From Sphingomonadaceae bacterium (GTDB lineage Bacteria; Pseudomonadota; Alphaproteobacteria; Sphingomonadales; Sphingomonadaceae), in NCBI GenBank assembly GCA_947476425.1, contig CANJQJ010000026.1, positions 1 to 42,642 on the forward strand: 42,642 bases of DNA, read 5' to 3'. This document shows, one piece after another, positions 26,388 through 36,198 of this stretch. Numbering within the stretch: position 1 is the first letter of the stretch; each line of letters opens with the position of its first letter. The position numbers were made by a program, and so were the translations under genes. The notes beneath the pieces are model-generated. The model did no database searches and was not told the DNA's origin. It saw only the letters and a list, made by a program, of their open reading frames with translations.

Positions 26388-27224
26388 ATGGCACTCAAGC
26401 ATTATAACCCGACGAGTCCGGCCCGCCGTGGCCTGATCCTCGTCGATCGTTCGAGCCTCTGGAAGGGTAAGCCTATCAAGGCGCTCGTCGAGGGCAAGCG
26501 CAAGTCGGGCGGCCGCAACAACATGGGCCACGCCACTGCGCGTGGCATCGCGGGGGGTCACAAGCAGAAGTATCGCTTCGTCGACTTCAAGCGTCGGAAG
26601 TGGGACCAGCCTGCTGCGATCGAGCGGATCGAATATGATCCCAACCGTTCGGCGTTCATCGCTCTGGTGAAGTATGAGGACGGCGAACTCGCCTATATCA
26701 TCGCACCGCAGCGTCTTGCCGTTGGCGACAGTGTCGTCGCCGGCAAGAAGACCGACGTCAAGCCGGGCAACGCGATGGAAATTGGCCAGATTCCTGTTGG
26801 CACCATCGTCCACAACGTGGAGATGAAGCCTGGCAAGGGTGGTCAGATCGCTCGCGCTGCAGGGACTTATGTACAGGTCGTCGGTCGTGACCGCGGCATG
26901 GTCATTGTCCGCCTGAATTCGGGCGAGCAGCGCTACATTCGCTCTGATTGCATGGCGACGGTCGGTGCAGTGTCCAACCCGGACAACGCCAACCAGAACC
27001 TCGCCAAGGCCGGCCGCAATCGCTGGCTGGGCAAGCGTCCGCTTACCCGCGGCGTTGCAAAGAACCCGGTCGATCACCCCCATGGTGGTGGTGAAGGCCG
27101 TACCTCGGGCGGCCGTCATCCGGTTACGCCCTGGGGCAAGCCGACCAAGGGTGCACGCACCCGCAACAACAAGGCGACGGACAAGATGATTATCCGTTCA
27201 CGCCATGCGAAGAAGAAGAGGTAA
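26388..27224 (+). CDS. rplB: 50S ribosomal protein L2
   Basis: A 278-residue L2, one of the most conserved ribosomal proteins, needed for subunit joining and peptidyl transferase. It begins [16 protein letters not shown] and carries the C-terminal [23 protein letters not shown] region with the functionally important His. The extreme C-terminus [11 protein letters not shown] is basic as usual. It lies between rplW and rpsS with gaps of 13 and 2 bp. Confidence 0.98.
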   Translation: MALKHYNPTSPARRGLILVDRSSLWKGKPIKALVEGKRKSGGRNNMGHATARGIAGGHKQKYRFVDFKRRKWDQPAAIERIEYDPNRSAFIALVKYEDGELAYIIAPQRLAVGDSVVAGKKTDVKPGNAMEIGQIPVGTIVHNVEMKPGKGGQIARAAGTYVQVVGRDRGMVIVRLNSGEQRYIRSDCMATVGAVSNPDNANQNLAKAGRNRWLGKRPLTRGVAKNPVDHPHGGGEGRTSGGRHPVTPWGKPTKGARTRNNKATDKMIIRSRHAKKKR

Positions 27225-27226
27225 AG

Positions 27227-27505
27227 ATGGCCCGGTCCGTCTGGAAAGGTCCGTTTGTAGACCTTCATCTGCTGCGTAAGGCTGAAGGCGCCCAGGAGAG
27301 CGGTGTGCGTAACGCACCGATCAAGACCTGGTCGCGCCGTTCTACCATTCTTCCGCAGTTCGTCGGCTTGACGTTCAACGTCTATAATGGCCGCAAGTTC
27401 GTCCCGGTTTCGGTTAACGAGGACATGGTCGGCCACAAGCTGGGCGAGTTCGCGCCGACGCGCTACTTCCCCGGCCACGCCGCGGACAAGAAGGGTAAGC
27501 GCTGA
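27227..27505 (+). CDS. rpsS: 30S ribosomal protein S19
   Basis: A 92-residue S19, identical in length to the E. coli protein; it pairs with S13 in the 30S head and contacts the A-site finger bridge. It starts [20 protein letters not shown] and contains the diagnostic [20 protein letters not shown]. The final A of its TGA stop is the first base of the rplV ATG, so the genes overlap by one base. Confidence 0.98.
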   Translation: MARSVWKGPFVDLHLLRKAEGAQESGVRNAPIKTWSRRSTILPQFVGLTFNVYNGRKFVPVSVNEDMVGHKLGEFAPTRYFPGHAADKKGKR

Positions 27506-27885
27506 TGTCAAAATCTGCTGCTCCTCGCCGTGTCGGCGATAAGGAAGCGCTTGCGGTGGCTACCACCGTTCGCGGCTCCCCGCAGAAGCTCAACCTGGTT
27601 GCTGCGCTGATCCGTGGCCGCAAGGCCGGTGACGCGCTCAACATCCTGACCTTCTCTAAGAAGGCCATGGCGATCGACGTCCGCAAGTGCCTGGCAAGCG
27701 CGATCGCCAATGCGGAAAACAATCACAACCTTGATGTCGATGCTCTCGTCGTCAAGGAAGCGTCGGTCGGCAAGTCGATCGTGATGAAGCGGTTTGCGAC
27801 CCGCGCGCGTGGTCGTTCGACGCGGATCATCAAGCCGTTCTCGCGCCTCCGCGTGGTCGTGCGTGAACAGGAAGAGGCTGAATAA
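27505..27885 (+). CDS. rplV: 50S ribosomal protein L22
   Basis: A 126-residue L22 that binds all domains of 23S rRNA; its long beta-hairpin ([20 protein letters not shown], residues about 95-114) lines the exit tunnel at the constriction. Deletions there cause macrolide resistance in other bacteria; none is visible here. It is longer than the E. coli protein (110 residues) by an N-terminal stretch, common in alphaproteobacteria. rpsC starts one base after its stop. Confidence 0.97.
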   Translation: MSKSAAPRRVGDKEALAVATTVRGSPQKLNLVAALIRGRKAGDALNILTFSKKAMAIDVRKCLASAIANAENNHNLDVDALVVKEASVGKSIVMKRFATRARGRSTRIIKPFSRLRVVVREQEEAE

Positions 27886-27886
27886 C

Positions 27887-28582
27887 ATGGGTCAGAAGTC
27901 TAACCCGATCGGCATGCGGCTGCAGATCAACCGCACCTGGGACAGCCGCTGGTACGCCGACGGCCAGGATTATGGCCGGCTGCTGCTCGAGGATCTGAAG
28001 ATCCGCAAGTTCATCATGAAGACGCTGCCGCAGGCCGCGATCTCCAAGGTGGTCATCGAGCGTCCTGCCAAGCTGTGCCGGATTTCGATTTTCGCTGCCC
28101 GCCCGGGCGTGATCATCGGCAAGAAGGGCGCCGACATCGAGAAGCTCCGCCGCAAGCTCGGCGCGATGACTTCCTCGGACGTCTCGCTTAACATCGTCGA
28201 GATCCGCAAGCCGGAAGTCGATTCCCGCCTCGTTGCGCAGGGCATCGCCGACCAGCTCGAGCGTCGCGTCGCTTTCCGTCGTGCCATGAAGCGCGCAGTT
28301 CAGTCGGCGATGCGTCTTGGTGCCGAAGGCATCCGGATCAATTGCGCCGGCCGTCTCGGCGGTGCGGAAATCGCGCGTACCGAATGGTATCGCGAAGGCC
28401 GTGTTCCGCTGCATACGCTGCGCGCGAATGTCGATTATGCCGAAGCTGAAGCCCATACCGCCTATGGCGTGTGCGGGATCAAGGTCTGGATCTTCAAGGG
28501 TGAAATCCTTGGTCATGATCCGATGGCCCAGGACCGGCTGATGATGGAAGCACAAACGTCGGGGGTTCGGCCGGCGCGGTAA
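27887..28582 (+). CDS. rpsC: 30S ribosomal protein S3
   Basis: A 231-residue S3, part of the mRNA entry channel and its helicase activity. The start [20 protein letters not shown] fixes ATG 27887 inside a longer open frame. A KH domain contains the GxxG loop in [16 protein letters not shown], and the C-terminal domain has the [17 protein letters not shown] signature. The ATG is just past the rplV stop. A 61-bp structured gap follows before rplP. Confidence 0.97.
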   Translation: MGQKSNPIGMRLQINRTWDSRWYADGQDYGRLLLEDLKIRKFIMKTLPQAAISKVVIERPAKLCRISIFAARPGVIIGKKGADIEKLRRKLGAMTSSDVSLNIVEIRKPEVDSRLVAQGIADQLERRVAFRRAMKRAVQSAMRLGAEGIRINCAGRLGGAEIARTEWYREGRVPLHTLRANVDYAEAEAHTAYGVCGIKVWIFKGEILGHDPMAQDRLMMEAQTSGVRPAR

Positions 28583-28600
28583 GGGGTAACCCTGCCAGCG

Positions 28601-28637
28601 TCGCCTGATCGACCGATTAAACGGTGTCAGAAGGCGA
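28601..28637 (+). other. Imperfect hairpin between rpsC and rplP
   Basis: TCGCC/GGCGA, TGA/TCA and ACCG/CGGT pair in nested order around ATTAAA with small internal loops. It ends seven bases before ATG 28644, so it may affect rplP translation. No T-tract is present. Confidence 0.4.
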
Positions 28638-28643
28638 ATAGAA

Positions 28644-29066
28644 ATGCTTCAACCAAAGCGCACCAAATTCCGTAAGGCCCACAAGGGCCGCATCCATGGC
28701 GATGCCAAGGGTGGAACCGCGCTCAACTTCGGCGCCTTCGGCCTGAAGGCACTTGAGCCGGACCGTATCACGGCCCGCCAGATCGAAGCGGCTCGCCGCG
28801 CGATCACGCGTCATATCAAGCGCCAGGGGCGTTTGTGGATTCGCATCTTCCCGGATCTTCCGGTGTCGTCGAAGCCAGCCGAAGTTCGCATGGGCTCGGG
28901 CAAGGGCGCGCCTGAATTCTGGGTCGCCCGAGTCAAGCCCGGCCGCATCCTGTTCGAGCTCGACGGTGTTCCCGGACCGCTCGCCCGCGTCGCTTTCGAG
29001 CGTGCGATGGAAAAGCTTCCGATCAAGACCAAGGTGGTTGCCCGCCTTGGCGAATCGATCATTTGA
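28644..29066 (+). CDS. rplP: 50S ribosomal protein L16
   Basis: A 140-residue L16 that helps position A-site tRNA and organises helices 38 and 89 of 23S rRNA. It begins [19 protein letters not shown] and has the central [27 protein letters not shown] region, including the Arg hydroxylation site zone. Length is close to the usual 136-140. The stop is 10 bp before the rpmC start. Confidence 0.97.
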   Translation: MLQPKRTKFRKAHKGRIHGDAKGGTALNFGAFGLKALEPDRITARQIEAARRAITRHIKRQGRLWIRIFPDLPVSSKPAEVRMGSGKGAPEFWVARVKPGRILFELDGVPGPLARVAFERAMEKLPIKTKVVARLGESII

Positions 29067-29076
29067 GGATTTCGTG

Positions 29077-29283
29077 ATGGCCAAGATCGCAGATCTCAAA
29101 GCCTTGACCGACGATCAGCTCTCTTCAGAGCTGGGTTCGCTCAAGCGTGAGCAGTTCAACCTCCGCTTCCAGGCGGCTACGAACCAGCTCGAAAAGCCGT
29201 CGCGGGTTCGTGTGGTTCGCCGCACGATCGCTCAGATCAAGACCCTTCAGACCCAGCGGTCCTCCGCTGAGTCCAAGGCGTAA
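29077..29283 (+). CDS. rpmC: 50S ribosomal protein L29
   Basis: A 68-residue helical hairpin protein at the tunnel exit, next to L23. The segments LKALTDDQLSSELGSLKREQFNLRFQ and VRVVRRTIAQIKT (two antiparallel helices) are diagnostic of L29. The ATG at 29077 follows the rplP stop by 10 bp; the longer frame in the same phase starts inside rplP and is not used. rpsQ follows after 11 bp. Confidence 0.96.
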   Translation: MAKIADLKALTDDQLSSELGSLKREQFNLRFQAATNQLEKPSRVRVVRRTIAQIKTLQTQRSSAESKA

Positions 29284-29294
29284 GGAGTTAAGTC

Positions 29295-29552
29295 ATGCCG
29301 AAGCGCGTGCTGACGGGAACGATCGTTTCCGACAAGGGCGACAAGACGGTGGTGGTCAGTGTCGAGCGGCGGGTTAAGCACCCGCTGTACGGCAAGATCA
29401 TCAAGCGGTCGAAGAAGTATCACGCCCACGACGAGGGTAACGTCTTCAAGGAAGGCGAGACCGTTCGCATCGAGGAGTGCGCCCCGATCTCCAAGCTGAA
29501 GACGTGGCGTGTAGTCGGTAAAGTGGGCGCTGACGCGCCTGCCGCGGCCTGA
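29295..29552 (+). CDS. rpsQ: 30S ribosomal protein S17
   Basis: An 85-residue OB-fold protein that binds helices 7 and 11 of 16S r[39 protein letters not shown] is the family signature at the N-terminus, and [19 protein letters not shown] closes the barrel. It is the last gene of the classical S10 set; here rplN follows after 15 bp with no terminator, so S10 and spc blocks are continuous. AAGGAG precedes the start. Confidence 0.97.
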   Translation: MPKRVLTGTIVSDKGDKTVVVSVERRVKHPLYGKIIKRSKKYHAHDEGNVFKEGETVRIEECAPISKLKTWRVVGKVGADAPAAA

Positions 29553-29567
29553 AGGGAGGGCTGAACC

Positions 29568-29939
29568 ATGATTCAGATGCAGTCCAATCTCGAGGTTGCC
29601 GACAACAGCGGTGCCAAGCGCGTCCAGTGCATCAAGGTGCTGGGTGGCTCGAAGCGTCGTACCGCGACCGTAGGCGACGTCATCGTCGTCTCGATCAAGG
29701 AAGCGGCGCCTCGCGGCAAGGTGAAGAAGGGTGACGTCCATCGCGCCGTCATCGTTCGCACGGCCAAGGACATCCATCGCGCCGACGGATCGACGATCCG
29801 CTTCGACACGAACGCTGCCGTTCTCATCAACAAGAACAGCGGCGAGCCGATCGGCACTCGTATCTTCGGCCCGGTTGTCCGCGAGCTCCGCGCCAAGAAC
29901 CACATGAAGATCATCTCGCTCGCGCCTGAGGTGCTGTAA
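29568..29939 (+). CDS. rplN: 50S ribosomal protein L14
   Basis: A 123-residue L14 forming an intersubunit bridge with 16S helix 14; it is also the docking site of the silencing factor RsfS. It begins [21 protein letters not shown] and ends [18 protein letters not shown], all canonical. GAAGGGAGG is a strong ribosome binding site, suggesting independent initiation at the start of the spc block. Its TAA overlaps the rplX ATG by one base. Confidence 0.98.
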   Translation: MIQMQSNLEVADNSGAKRVQCIKVLGGSKRRTATVGDVIVVSIKEAAPRGKVKKGDVHRAVIVRTAKDIHRADGSTIRFDTNAAVLINKNSGEPIGTRIFGPVVRELRAKNHMKIISLAPEVL

Positions 29940-30259
29940 TGTCTGCGCTGAAGATCAAGAAGGGCGACAAGGTCGTCATCCTGTCCGGCAAGGACAAGGG
30001 CAAGTCGGGTGAAGTGACCCGTTCGATTCCTCGCGAAAGCAAGGTCGTCGTATCGGGTGTCAACATGATCACTCGTCACCGCAAGCCGAGCCAGACCAGT
30101 CCGCAGGGCGGACTGGATCGGGTCGAGGCCCCGCTGCACGTGTCCAACGTCGCGATCGCCGATCCCAAGACCGGCCAGGCGACTCGCGTGCGCTTCGAAA
30201 CCAAGGACGGCAAGAAGGTCCGCGTGGCCGTAAAGTCCGGGGAGACGCTCGATGGCTGA
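29939..30259 (+). CDS. rplX: 50S ribosomal protein L24
   Basis: A 106-residue L24, an assembly initiator for the 50S subunit located near the tunnel exit. The KOW motif is in [23 protein letters not shown] at the N-terminus; a later [17 protein letters not shown]-like segment and the basic C-terminus match the family. The gene overlaps rplN by one base and rplE by eight, giving tight coupling. Confidence 0.97.
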   Translation: MSALKIKKGDKVVILSGKDKGKSGEVTRSIPRESKVVVSGVNMITRHRKPSQTSPQGGLDRVEAPLHVSNVAIADPKTGQATRVRFETKDGKKVRVAVKSGETLDG

Positions 30260-30830
30260 TGCCGCATACAAGCCGAAGATGAGGACTGTCTACGAAGACA
30301 CCATCATCCAGGCGATGACCGAAAAGTTCGGTTACAAGAACAGCATGGAAGTGCCGAAGCTCGGCAAGATCGTGATCAACATGGGTGTCGGTGAGGCTAC
30401 CCAGGACAAGAAGCGCGTCGAGACTGCCGCAACCGAGATGGAACTCATCGCGGGTCAGAAGCCGGTAATCACGAAGGCGAAGAAGTCGATCGCGCAGTTC
30501 AAGCTTCGCGAAGGCATGCCGATCGGCGTCAAGGTTACGCTCCGTCGTGAGCGTATGTACGAGTTCCTCGATCGCCTGATCACGATCGCGCTCCCACGCG
30601 TTCGCGACTTTCGTGGCCTCAACCCGAAGTCGTTCGATGGCCGGGGCAATTATGCGCTGGGCCTGAAGGAACAGCTCGTGTTCCCCGAGATCAACTATGA
30701 CCGCATCGAAAAGGTGCGCGGCATGGACGTGATCGTTACCACTACTGCGAAGACCGATGAGGAAGCTCGTGAACTGCTCCGGCTGTTCGGTTTCCCGTTC
30801 CCGCAGGATGAACAGCAGAAGGCGGCCTGA
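30252..30830 (+). CDS. rplE: 50S ribosomal protein L5
   Basis: A 192-residue L5 that binds 5S rRNA in the central protuberance and contacts P-site tRNA. The N-terminus is about 12 residues longer than in E. coli. [29 protein letters not shown] and [17 protein letters not shown] are conserved family segments. The ATG lies within the end of rplX. A 31-bp gap precedes rpsN. Confidence 0.97.
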   Translation: MADAAYKPKMRTVYEDTIIQAMTEKFGYKNSMEVPKLGKIVINMGVGEATQDKKRVETAATEMELIAGQKPVITKAKKSIAQFKLREGMPIGVKVTLRRERMYEFLDRLITIALPRVRDFRGLNPKSFDGRGNYALGLKEQLVFPEINYDRIEKVRGMDVIVTTTAKTDEEARELLRLFGFPFPQDEQQKAA

Positions 30831-30861
30831 GGGCCCTTCCGGAAAAGGAAGAACTTAAGTC

Positions 30862-31167
30862 ATGGCGAAACTGAGTTCGATCAACAAGAACGAGAAGCGC
30901 AAGAAGCTGGTCGCGGCTTATGCGGGCAAGTATGCCCGCCTGAGGGCGATCGCGGACGACGAAAGCAAGGATGAGACCGAACGTCTCATCGCGCGCCTTC
31001 GGATGGCCGAGCTTCCGCGCAACGCGAATCCGACACGCGTCCGCAATCGTTGCGAGATGACCGGTCGGCCCCGCGCGTATTACCGCAAGTTCCGGCTTTG
31101 CCGCATTCAGCTTCGGGATCTGGCCAACAAGGGCCTCATTCCCGGCGTTGTAAAGTCGAGCTGGTAA
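30862..31167 (+). CDS. rpsN: 30S ribosomal protein S14 (zinc-independent type)
   Basis: A 101-residue S14 of the long, zinc-free class: the CxxC pairs of the short type are replaced, with [24 protein letters not shown] in their place. S14 sits in the 30S head by S3 and S10. It begins [23 protein letters not shown] precedes the ATG at good distance. rpsH starts 12 bp later. Confidence 0.97.
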   Translation: MAKLSSINKNEKRKKLVAAYAGKYARLRAIADDESKDETERLIARLRMAELPRNANPTRVRNRCEMTGRPRAYYRKFRLCRIQLRDLANKGLIPGVVKSSW

Positions 31168-31179
31168 GGATTAAGACTG

Positions 31180-31575
31180 ATGGCTCTGACCGATCCACTG
31201 GGTGATATGCTCACCCGCATCCGTAACGGGCAACAGGCTCGCAAGGACAGCGTGGTTTCCCCCGCTTCCAAGCTCCGTGCTCGTGTGCTCGACGTGCTCA
31301 AGCGCGAAGGCTATATCCGTGGCTATCACGAGGAAGATCTGGGGCCGTTGAAGGGCCTCCGCATCGAACTCAAATATTTCGAGGGCCAGCCTGCCATCCG
31401 GCACGTATCGCGCGTCTCGAAGCCCGGCCGCCGCGTCTATTCGGGTTCGAAGGACCTGCCTCGCGTCCGTAACGGCCTTGGCATCACCATCGTATCGACG
31501 CCGCGTGGCGTTCTGTCCGACGCCGAAGCGCGGGACCAGAATGTTGGCGGCGAGATCCTGGCGGAGGTGTTCTGA
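31180..31575 (+). CDS. rpsH: 30S ribosomal protein S8
   Basis: A 131-residue S8 that binds helix 21 of 16S rRNA and, in E. coli, represses the spc operon by binding the rplE leader. The beginning [20 protein letters not shown] and the C-terminal [20 protein letters not shown] are diagnostic. No S8-site-like hairpin was recognised in front of rplE here. The stop overlaps the rplF start by one base. Confidence 0.98.
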   Translation: MALTDPLGDMLTRIRNGQQARKDSVVSPASKLRARVLDVLKREGYIRGYHEEDLGPLKGLRIELKYFEGQPAIRHVSRVSKPGRRVYSGSKDLPRVRNGLGITIVSTPRGVLSDAEARDQNVGGEILAEVF

Positions 31576-32108
31576 TGAGCCGTACCGGAAAGAAGCCGGT
31601 GACGATCCCTAGCGGCGTCACGGCAACGATCGAAGGCGGACTGATCTCGGTCAAGGGGCCCAAGGGCGCCATGACCCTGCCGCTGGTCGACGAAGTCACC
31701 TATGCGCTCGAGGACGGCAAGATCCAGGTCATGCCCGCCAACGAGACCAAGCGCTCGCGCGCTTTCTGGGGCATGCAGCGTACGCTGATCCAGAATCTGG
31801 TCGATGGCGTCACTGCCGGCTTCCAGAAGACACTGGAAATCACCGGCGTCGGCTATCGTGCCAATGCGCAGGGCCAGAAGCTCAAGCTTCAACTCGGCTA
31901 CAGCCATGATGTCGATCTCGACGTGCCCGAGGGCCTGACGGTGGCGACGCCGGACCAGACCACGGTCCACATTCACGGCATCGACAAGCAGAAGGTCGGC
32001 CAGTTTGCGGCCGAGATTCGCCAGTGGCGGAAGCCTGAGCCGTACAAGGGCAAGGGCATCAAGTATCGCGGTGAGTTCATCTTCCGCAAGGAAGGGAAGA
32101 AGAAGTAA
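31575..32108 (+). CDS. rplF: 50S ribosomal protein L6
   Basis: A 177-residue L6, same length as in E. coli, near the sarcin-ricin loop. Two related domains are visible, with the family signature in the second ([20 protein letters not shown], around 155-174). It begins [15 protein letters not shown]. Both borders overlap neighbours by one base, rpsH upstream and rplR downstream, so the three genes are translated in relay. Confidence 0.98.
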   Translation: MSRTGKKPVTIPSGVTATIEGGLISVKGPKGAMTLPLVDEVTYALEDGKIQVMPANETKRSRAFWGMQRTLIQNLVDGVTAGFQKTLEITGVGYRANAQGQKLKLQLGYSHDVDLDVPEGLTVATPDQTTVHIHGIDKQKVGQFAAEIRQWRKPEPYKGKGIKYRGEFIFRKEGKKK

Positions 32109-32464
32109 TGGCCAAGGGACTCTCTCTTTTCCAGAAGCGCCGCCAGCGCGTGCGCGCAGCGCTTCGCTCCAAGGGCGGCATGCGTCCTCGGCTTTCGATC
32201 CATCGTTCGGGCCGTCACATCTACGCCCAGGTGATCGACGACGAAGCTGGCCGTACGGTTGCTTCGGCTTCGACCCTCGACAAGGATGTTCGTGGCCAGA
32301 CTGGCGCGACTTCGGTTGCTGCTGCCGATGTTGGTAAGCGCGTTGCCGAGAAGGCAACCGCAGCTGGCGTCACCCGCGTCGTGTTCGATCGCGGTGGCTT
32401 TCTCTTCCATGGTCGCGTGAAGGCTCTTGCCGACGCAGCGCGCGAAGCCGGACTGGAATTCTAA
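32108..32464 (+). CDS. rplR: 50S ribosomal protein L18
   Basis: A 118-residue L18 that binds 5S rRNA with L5. The basic N-terminus [20 protein letters not shown] and the conserved [18 protein letters not shown] and [23 protein letters not shown] segments are typical. It overlaps rplF by one base. Its TAA is followed at once by the ATG of rpsE. Confidence 0.97.
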   Translation: MAKGLSLFQKRRQRVRAALRSKGGMRPRLSIHRSGRHIYAQVIDDEAGRTVASASTLDKDVRGQTGATSVAAADVGKRVAEKATAAGVTRVVFDRGGFLFHGRVKALADAAREAGLEF

Positions 32465-33187
32465 ATGGCTGACGAACCCATAAACGAAGCCGGCCCCAGC
32501 GCCGGCAGCGCACCGGAAGGTGCAGCGCCGGAAGGTGCTCGTCGCGGCCGCGGCAATCGTGGTGGCCGCAGCGGTGGCAACGATCGTCCGGGCGGCGGTC
32601 GTGGTCGTCGTGACGACAATCGTCGCGGTGGTCCTTCCAACGAGGATGGCGGCGAAGAGCTGATCGAGAAGCTGGTTCACATCAACCGCGTCTCCAAGAC
32701 GGTAAAGGGCGGCAAGCGCTTCGGCTTTGCAGCGCTGGTTGTCGTGGGTGACGGCAAGGGTCGTGCAGGCTTCGGTCATGGCAAGGCGCGCGAAGTGCCT
32801 GAAGCCATTTCGAAGGCTACTGCCGCCGCCAAGAAGGCGATGGTTCGCGTTCCGCTTCGTGAAGGCCGCACGCTGCATCATGACGGCACTGGCCATTTCG
32901 GCGCAGGTCTCGTCTATGTTCGCTCGGCACCGCAGGGTACGGGCATCATCGCGGGTGGCCCGATGCGCGCCGTGTTCGAGAGCCTTGGTGTCCACGACGT
33001 GGTCACCAAGTCGGTCGGCACCAACAATCCCTACAACATGATCCGGGCGACCTTCGAGGCGTTGATCGACCAGTCGTCGCCGAAGTCGGTGGCACAGCGT
33101 CGCGGCAAGAAGATCGCCGACCTGCTGGGTCGCGGTGGAGCATCGGCTAACGAAGCCGAAGCCGAAGCCGTCGCGGTTACGGAGTAA
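32465..33187 (+). CDS. rpsE: 30S ribosomal protein S5 with long RG-rich N-terminal extension
   Basis: A 240-residue S5, against 167 in E. coli. The core from about residue 65 is normal: [27 protein letters not shown] contains the spectinomycin-region loop, then the double-stranded-RNA-binding-like fold and [15 protein letters not shown]. The first 60 or so residues are an extension of Ala/Pro/Glu followed by RGG-type repeats ([13 protein letters not shown]). Such extensions occur in sphingomonads and relatives; the role is unknown but may be RNA binding. Starts directly after rplR. Confidence 0.97.
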   Translation: MADEPINEAGPSAGSAPEGAAPEGARRGRGNRGGRSGGNDRPGGGRGRRDDNRRGGPSNEDGGEELIEKLVHINRVSKTVKGGKRFGFAALVVVGDGKGRAGFGHGKAREVPEAISKATAAAKKAMVRVPLREGRTLHHDGTGHFGAGLVYVRSAPQGTGIIAGGPMRAVFESLGVHDVVTKSVGTNNPYNMIRATFEALIDQSSPKSVAQRRGKKIADLLGRGGASANEAEAEAVAVTE

Positions 33188-33192
33188 TCGAC

Positions 33193-33384
33193 ATGGTCAA
33201 GACCGAGAAGAAGACCGTCAAGATCACCCAGACGGGTTCACCGATTCGCCGTACCTCCGACCAGCGCGCAACGCTGATCGGCCTCGGCCTGAACAAGATG
33301 CACCGCACGAGCGAACTGGTGGATACACCGGAAGTTCGCGGCATGATCCGCAAGGTGCATCACATGGTGAAGGTGGAAGGCTAA
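33193..33384 (+). CDS. rpmD: 50S ribosomal protein L30
   Basis: A 63-residue L30. The N-terminus has a short basic lead ([11 protein letters not shown]), then the conserved [26 protein letters not shown] and the terminal [11 protein letters not shown]. It lies five bases after rpsE. Directly after it the operon is interrupted by a strong hairpin with a T-tract, so genes from rplO onward may be expressed at a different level. Confidence 0.97.
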   Translation: MVKTEKKTVKITQTGSPIRRTSDQRATLIGLGLNKMHRTSELVDTPEVRGMIRKVHHMVKVEG

Positions 33385-33410
33385 GCCTTCCCACCCATCG
33401 AACCAGTTTT

Positions 33411-33438
33411 CCCTCTCCCGCCCGCGGGAGAGGGTTTT
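33411..33438 (+). terminator. Terminator-like hairpin between rpmD and rplO
   Basis: CCCTCTCCCG and CGGGAGAGGG form a perfect ten-base-pair stem around CCCG, followed by TTTTGGTTT. The same CTCTCCC/GGGAGAG palindrome is a common intergenic repeat, so it may be a repeat that serves as a partial terminator. It cuts the spc block in two. Confidence 0.75.
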
Positions 33439-33476
33439 GGTTTCAAGCGCGAACATAGCGAAAGCGAGTGCAGAAC

Positions 33477-34013
33477 ATGAAGCTTAATGAAATCCGCGAC
33501 AATCCTGGCTCACGCAAGGATCGGGTCCGTGTCGGACGTGGTATCGGTTCGGGCGTCGGCAAGACTGCCGGCCGTGGCCAGAAGGGCCAGAAGAGCCGCG
33601 AAGGCGTCTCGATCAAGGGCTTCGAAGGCGGCCAGATGCCGCTTCACATGCGTCTTCCAAAGCGCGGCTTCAACAACATCTTCGCGAAGGATTTCGCCGA
33701 GGTGAACCTTGGTGCGATCCAGAAGCTGATCGACGCCGGCACGCTCGATGCCAGCGCAGTCATCGATCATGATGCGCTCAAGGCAGTTGGCCTCGCTCGT
33801 GGCGGCAAGAATGGCGTGCGTTTGCTCGGCAAGGGTGCGCTCAGCAGCAAGGTTTCGCTCAAGGTCTCTGGCGTTTCGGCTGGTGCCAAGAAGGCGGTCG
33901 AGCTGGTCGGTGGCTCGGTCGAGGTCATCCTGGTCGTTACGGCTGCCGAGAAGGCTCTCGCCAAGAAGGGCAAGGTTCGCGCTGCGCGCCTGGCCGAGCA
34001 GAAAAAGGCCTGA
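33477..34013 (+). CDS. rplO: 50S ribosomal protein L15
   Basis: A 178-residue L15, longer than the 144-residue E. coli protein at its C-terminus. The Gly-rich start ([20 protein letters not shown], then [18 protein letters not shown]) contacts 23S rRNA deep in the subunit, and [18 protein letters not shown] is diagnostic. ATG 33477 is used rather than a GTG three codons earlier. The Lys/Ala-rich tail is typical of alphaproteobacteria. A second terminator-like hairpin separates it from secY. Confidence 0.97.
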   Translation: MKLNEIRDNPGSRKDRVRVGRGIGSGVGKTAGRGQKGQKSREGVSIKGFEGGQMPLHMRLPKRGFNNIFAKDFAEVNLGAIQKLIDAGTLDASAVIDHDALKAVGLARGGKNGVRLLGKGALSSKVSLKVSGVSAGAKKAVELVGGSVEVILVVTAAEKALAKKGKVRAARLAEQKKA

Positions 34014-34062
34014 GCCGTTTGATCGCTTTGGCTTAGACAAGCCGGAGCCAGACACTATATGG

Positions 34063-34098
34063 GGCGGCAGGAGGCAGAAATGTTTCCTGCCGTCTTTT
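34063..34098 (+). terminator. Terminator-like hairpin between rplO and secY
   Basis: GGCGGCAGGA pairs with TCCTGCCGTC (one wobble) around a 12-base loop, followed by TTTTGATTTTT. A weak promoter-like pair, TAGACA at 34034 and TATATG at 34056 (16-bp spacing), lies just upstream, so this may be an attenuator regulating secY and adk. Confidence 0.65.
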
Positions 34099-34121
34099 GA
34101 TTTTTCCGGGGTGGAACATAA

Positions 34122-35489
34122 ATGGCATCCGCAGCCGAGCAATTCGCCTCCAACATGAGCCTGTCGCAGTTCGCGAAAGCATCCGAACTCAAGAAGCGAC
34201 TCTGGTTCACGCTTGGCGCGCTCATCATTTTCCGTCTTCTGAGCCATGTGCCGCTGCCGGGCCTCGACCCGCGCGCCCTGGCCACCTTGTTCGAGACGAC
34301 CAAGGGCGGCGTGCTCGACTTCTTCAATACCTTCTCGGGCGGTTCGCTGTCCCGGATGAGCCTGATCGCGCTCGGCGTGATGCCTTACATCACCGCCTCG
34401 ATCGTTATCCAGCTGGCGACATCGCTGTCGCCGTCGCTTGCCGCGATCAAGAAGGAAGGCGAAAGCGGGCGCAAGAAGCTCAACCAGTATACGCGCTACG
34501 GCACGGTATTGCTCACCGCCATCCAGGGTTATTTCATCGCCGTCGGGCTTGAGACCTGGGGCGCGGACCAGGGCATGTCCGCGGTGGTCGAACCCGGCAT
34601 GCTCTTTCGCGTTTCAGCGGTGATCTCGCTGATCGGCGGCACAATGTTCCTGATGTGGCTGGGTGAACAGATCACCAGCCGCGGCATCGGGAACGGCGTT
34701 TCGCTGATCATCATGGCCGGTATCGTCTCGCAGCTGCCGACGGCGCTTGCCAAGGTGTTCGAGGGCGGCCGTACCGGATCGCTCTCGCCGCTGCTGATTT
34801 TCGCCGTGCTGGTGCTGGTGATCGGCCTGATCGCGTTCATCTGCTTCATGGAGCGCGCCCAGCGGAGGGTGCTGATCCAATATCCCAAGCGCCAGACGCA
34901 ACGGGGCTCGATGCAGGCCGAGAAGAGCCACCTGCCGCTTAAGATCAATACCGCGAATGTGATCCCGCCAATCTTCGCTTCGTCGCTGCTGCTGATGCCG
35001 CTGACGATTTCGCAGTTCGCCGGACAGCGGGTCGCGGGCGAGAGCATGTGGGGGGATTTCATTATCTCCCTCAACCAGTATCTCGCGCATGGTACGCCGT
35101 TGTATATGGCGCTCTATGCCTCGGGGATCATCTTCTTCTGCTTCTTCTACACCGCCGTGGTGTTCAATCCGGAAGAGACGGCCGATAATCTGAAGCGCTA
35201 TGGTGGTTTCATCCCGGGCATTCGTCCGGGCAAGAATACCGAGGTCTATCTCGATTATGTGCTGACGCGTATCACCGTGCTCGGCGCTGCCTATCTTACC
35301 TTCATCTGCCTCGTGCCGGAATTCCTGGTCGCGAAAGCCGGCATCCCATTCTATCTGGGCGGCACCAGCCTGCTGATCGTCGTGAACGTCACGATCGACA
35401 CGGTGACCCAGATCCAGAGCCACTTGCTGGCGCATCAATATGGGGACCTCATCAAGAAGGCCAAACTCAAGGGGGGAATGCGTAGGTGA
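34122..35489 (+). CDS. secY: Preprotein translocase subunit SecY
   Basis: A 455-residue inner-membrane channel protein with ten predicted transmembrane helices. Signature segments are GVMPYITASIVIQL in TM2, LGEQITSRGIGNG in TM4-5 loop, the cytoplasmic loop ERAQRRVLIQYPKRQ with the ribosome- and SecA-contacting Arg residues, and the C-terminal HQYGDLIKKAKLKGG. The translated N-terminus (MASAAEQFASNMSLSQFAKA) is a little longer than in E. coli. GGGGTGGA precedes ATG 34122. It overlaps adk by 4 bp. Confidence 0.97.
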   Translation: MASAAEQFASNMSLSQFAKASELKKRLWFTLGALIIFRLLSHVPLPGLDPRALATLFETTKGGVLDFFNTFSGGSLSRMSLIALGVMPYITASIVIQLATSLSPSLAAIKKEGESGRKKLNQYTRYGTVLLTAIQGYFIAVGLETWGADQGMSAVVEPGMLFRVSAVISLIGGTMFLMWLGEQITSRGIGNGVSLIIMAGIVSQLPTALAKVFEGGRTGSLSPLLIFAVLVLVIGLIAFICFMERAQRRVLIQYPKRQTQRGSMQAEKSHLPLKINTANVIPPIFASSLLLMPLTISQFAGQRVAGESMWGDFIISLNQYLAHGTPLYMALYASGIIFFCFFYTAVVFNPEETADNLKRYGGFIPGIRPGKNTEVYLDYVLTRITVLGAAYLTFICLVPEFLVAKAGIPFYLGGTSLLIVVNVTIDTVTQIQSHLLAHQYGDLIKKAKLKGGMRR

Positions 35490-36133
35490 ATTTGATACTG
35501 CTGGGCCCGCCGGGGGCGGGGAAGGGGACCCAAGCTTCGCGCCTGATGGCGGATCGTGGGATGATCCAGCTTTCGACCGGGGATATGCTGCGCGCTGCGG
35601 TCAAGGCAGGTACGCCTGTCGGGCTGCAGGCCAAGGCTGTGATGGACGCAGGCGGACTGGTGTCCGACGACATTGTCAGCGGCATTATCGGTGAGCGGCT
35701 CGATGAGCCCGACACCAACGCAGGCGTGATCTTCGACGGCTATCCGCGCACCGCTGCCCAGGCAGATGCGCTCGATGGCCTGCTGGCCGAACGCGGGCGC
35801 AAGCTCGACAAGGTTATCGAACTTGCGGTGGACGAGGATGCGCTCGTTGATCGAATCACTGGCCGTTACACTTGCGGCACGTGCAACGAAGGCTATCACG
35901 ACCGCTACAAGCAGCCCAAAATTGCTGGTGTCTGCGATGTTTGCGGCGGTACTGAATTCAAGCGGCGCCCTGACGACAATGAGGAGACGGTGCGCAACCG
36001 CATGGCCGAATATCGTGCCAAGACTGCGCCCATCCTTCCAATCTACGAGGCAAGAGGCCTGGTTGCACGTGTCGACGGGATGGCTGACATCGATTATGTC
36101 ACTGCCGCCATCGAAGCTATACTCGACGCCTGA
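35486..36133 (+). CDS. adk: Adenylate kinase (zinc-binding lid)
   Basis: A 215-residue long-form adenylate kinase that interconverts ATP plus AMP and two ADP. The P-loop GPPGAGKG is at 7-14, the AMP site includes STGDMLR and FDGYPRT, and the lid carries four Cys (130, 133, 150, 153), a structural zinc site that enteric enzymes lack. GTG 35486 overlaps the secY stop (GTGA), so translation is coupled; GGGGGGAATG lies upstream. The usual neighbour rpsM is displaced by an acyltransferase gene. Confidence 0.96.
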   Translation: MNLILLGPPGAGKGTQASRLMADRGMIQLSTGDMLRAAVKAGTPVGLQAKAVMDAGGLVSDDIVSGIIGERLDEPDTNAGVIFDGYPRTAAQADALDGLLAERGRKLDKVIELAVDEDALVDRITGRYTCGTCNEGYHDRYKQPKIAGVCDVCGGTEFKRRPDDNEETVRNRMAEYRAKTAPILPIYEARGLVARVDGMADIDYVTAAIEAILDA

Positions 36134-36198
36134 ACGAACGTGCGGCTTTCGTGACGTTCACGGTCCGCGAAGCGCGTGCCGTTCCTGGGCCTGCTGTT

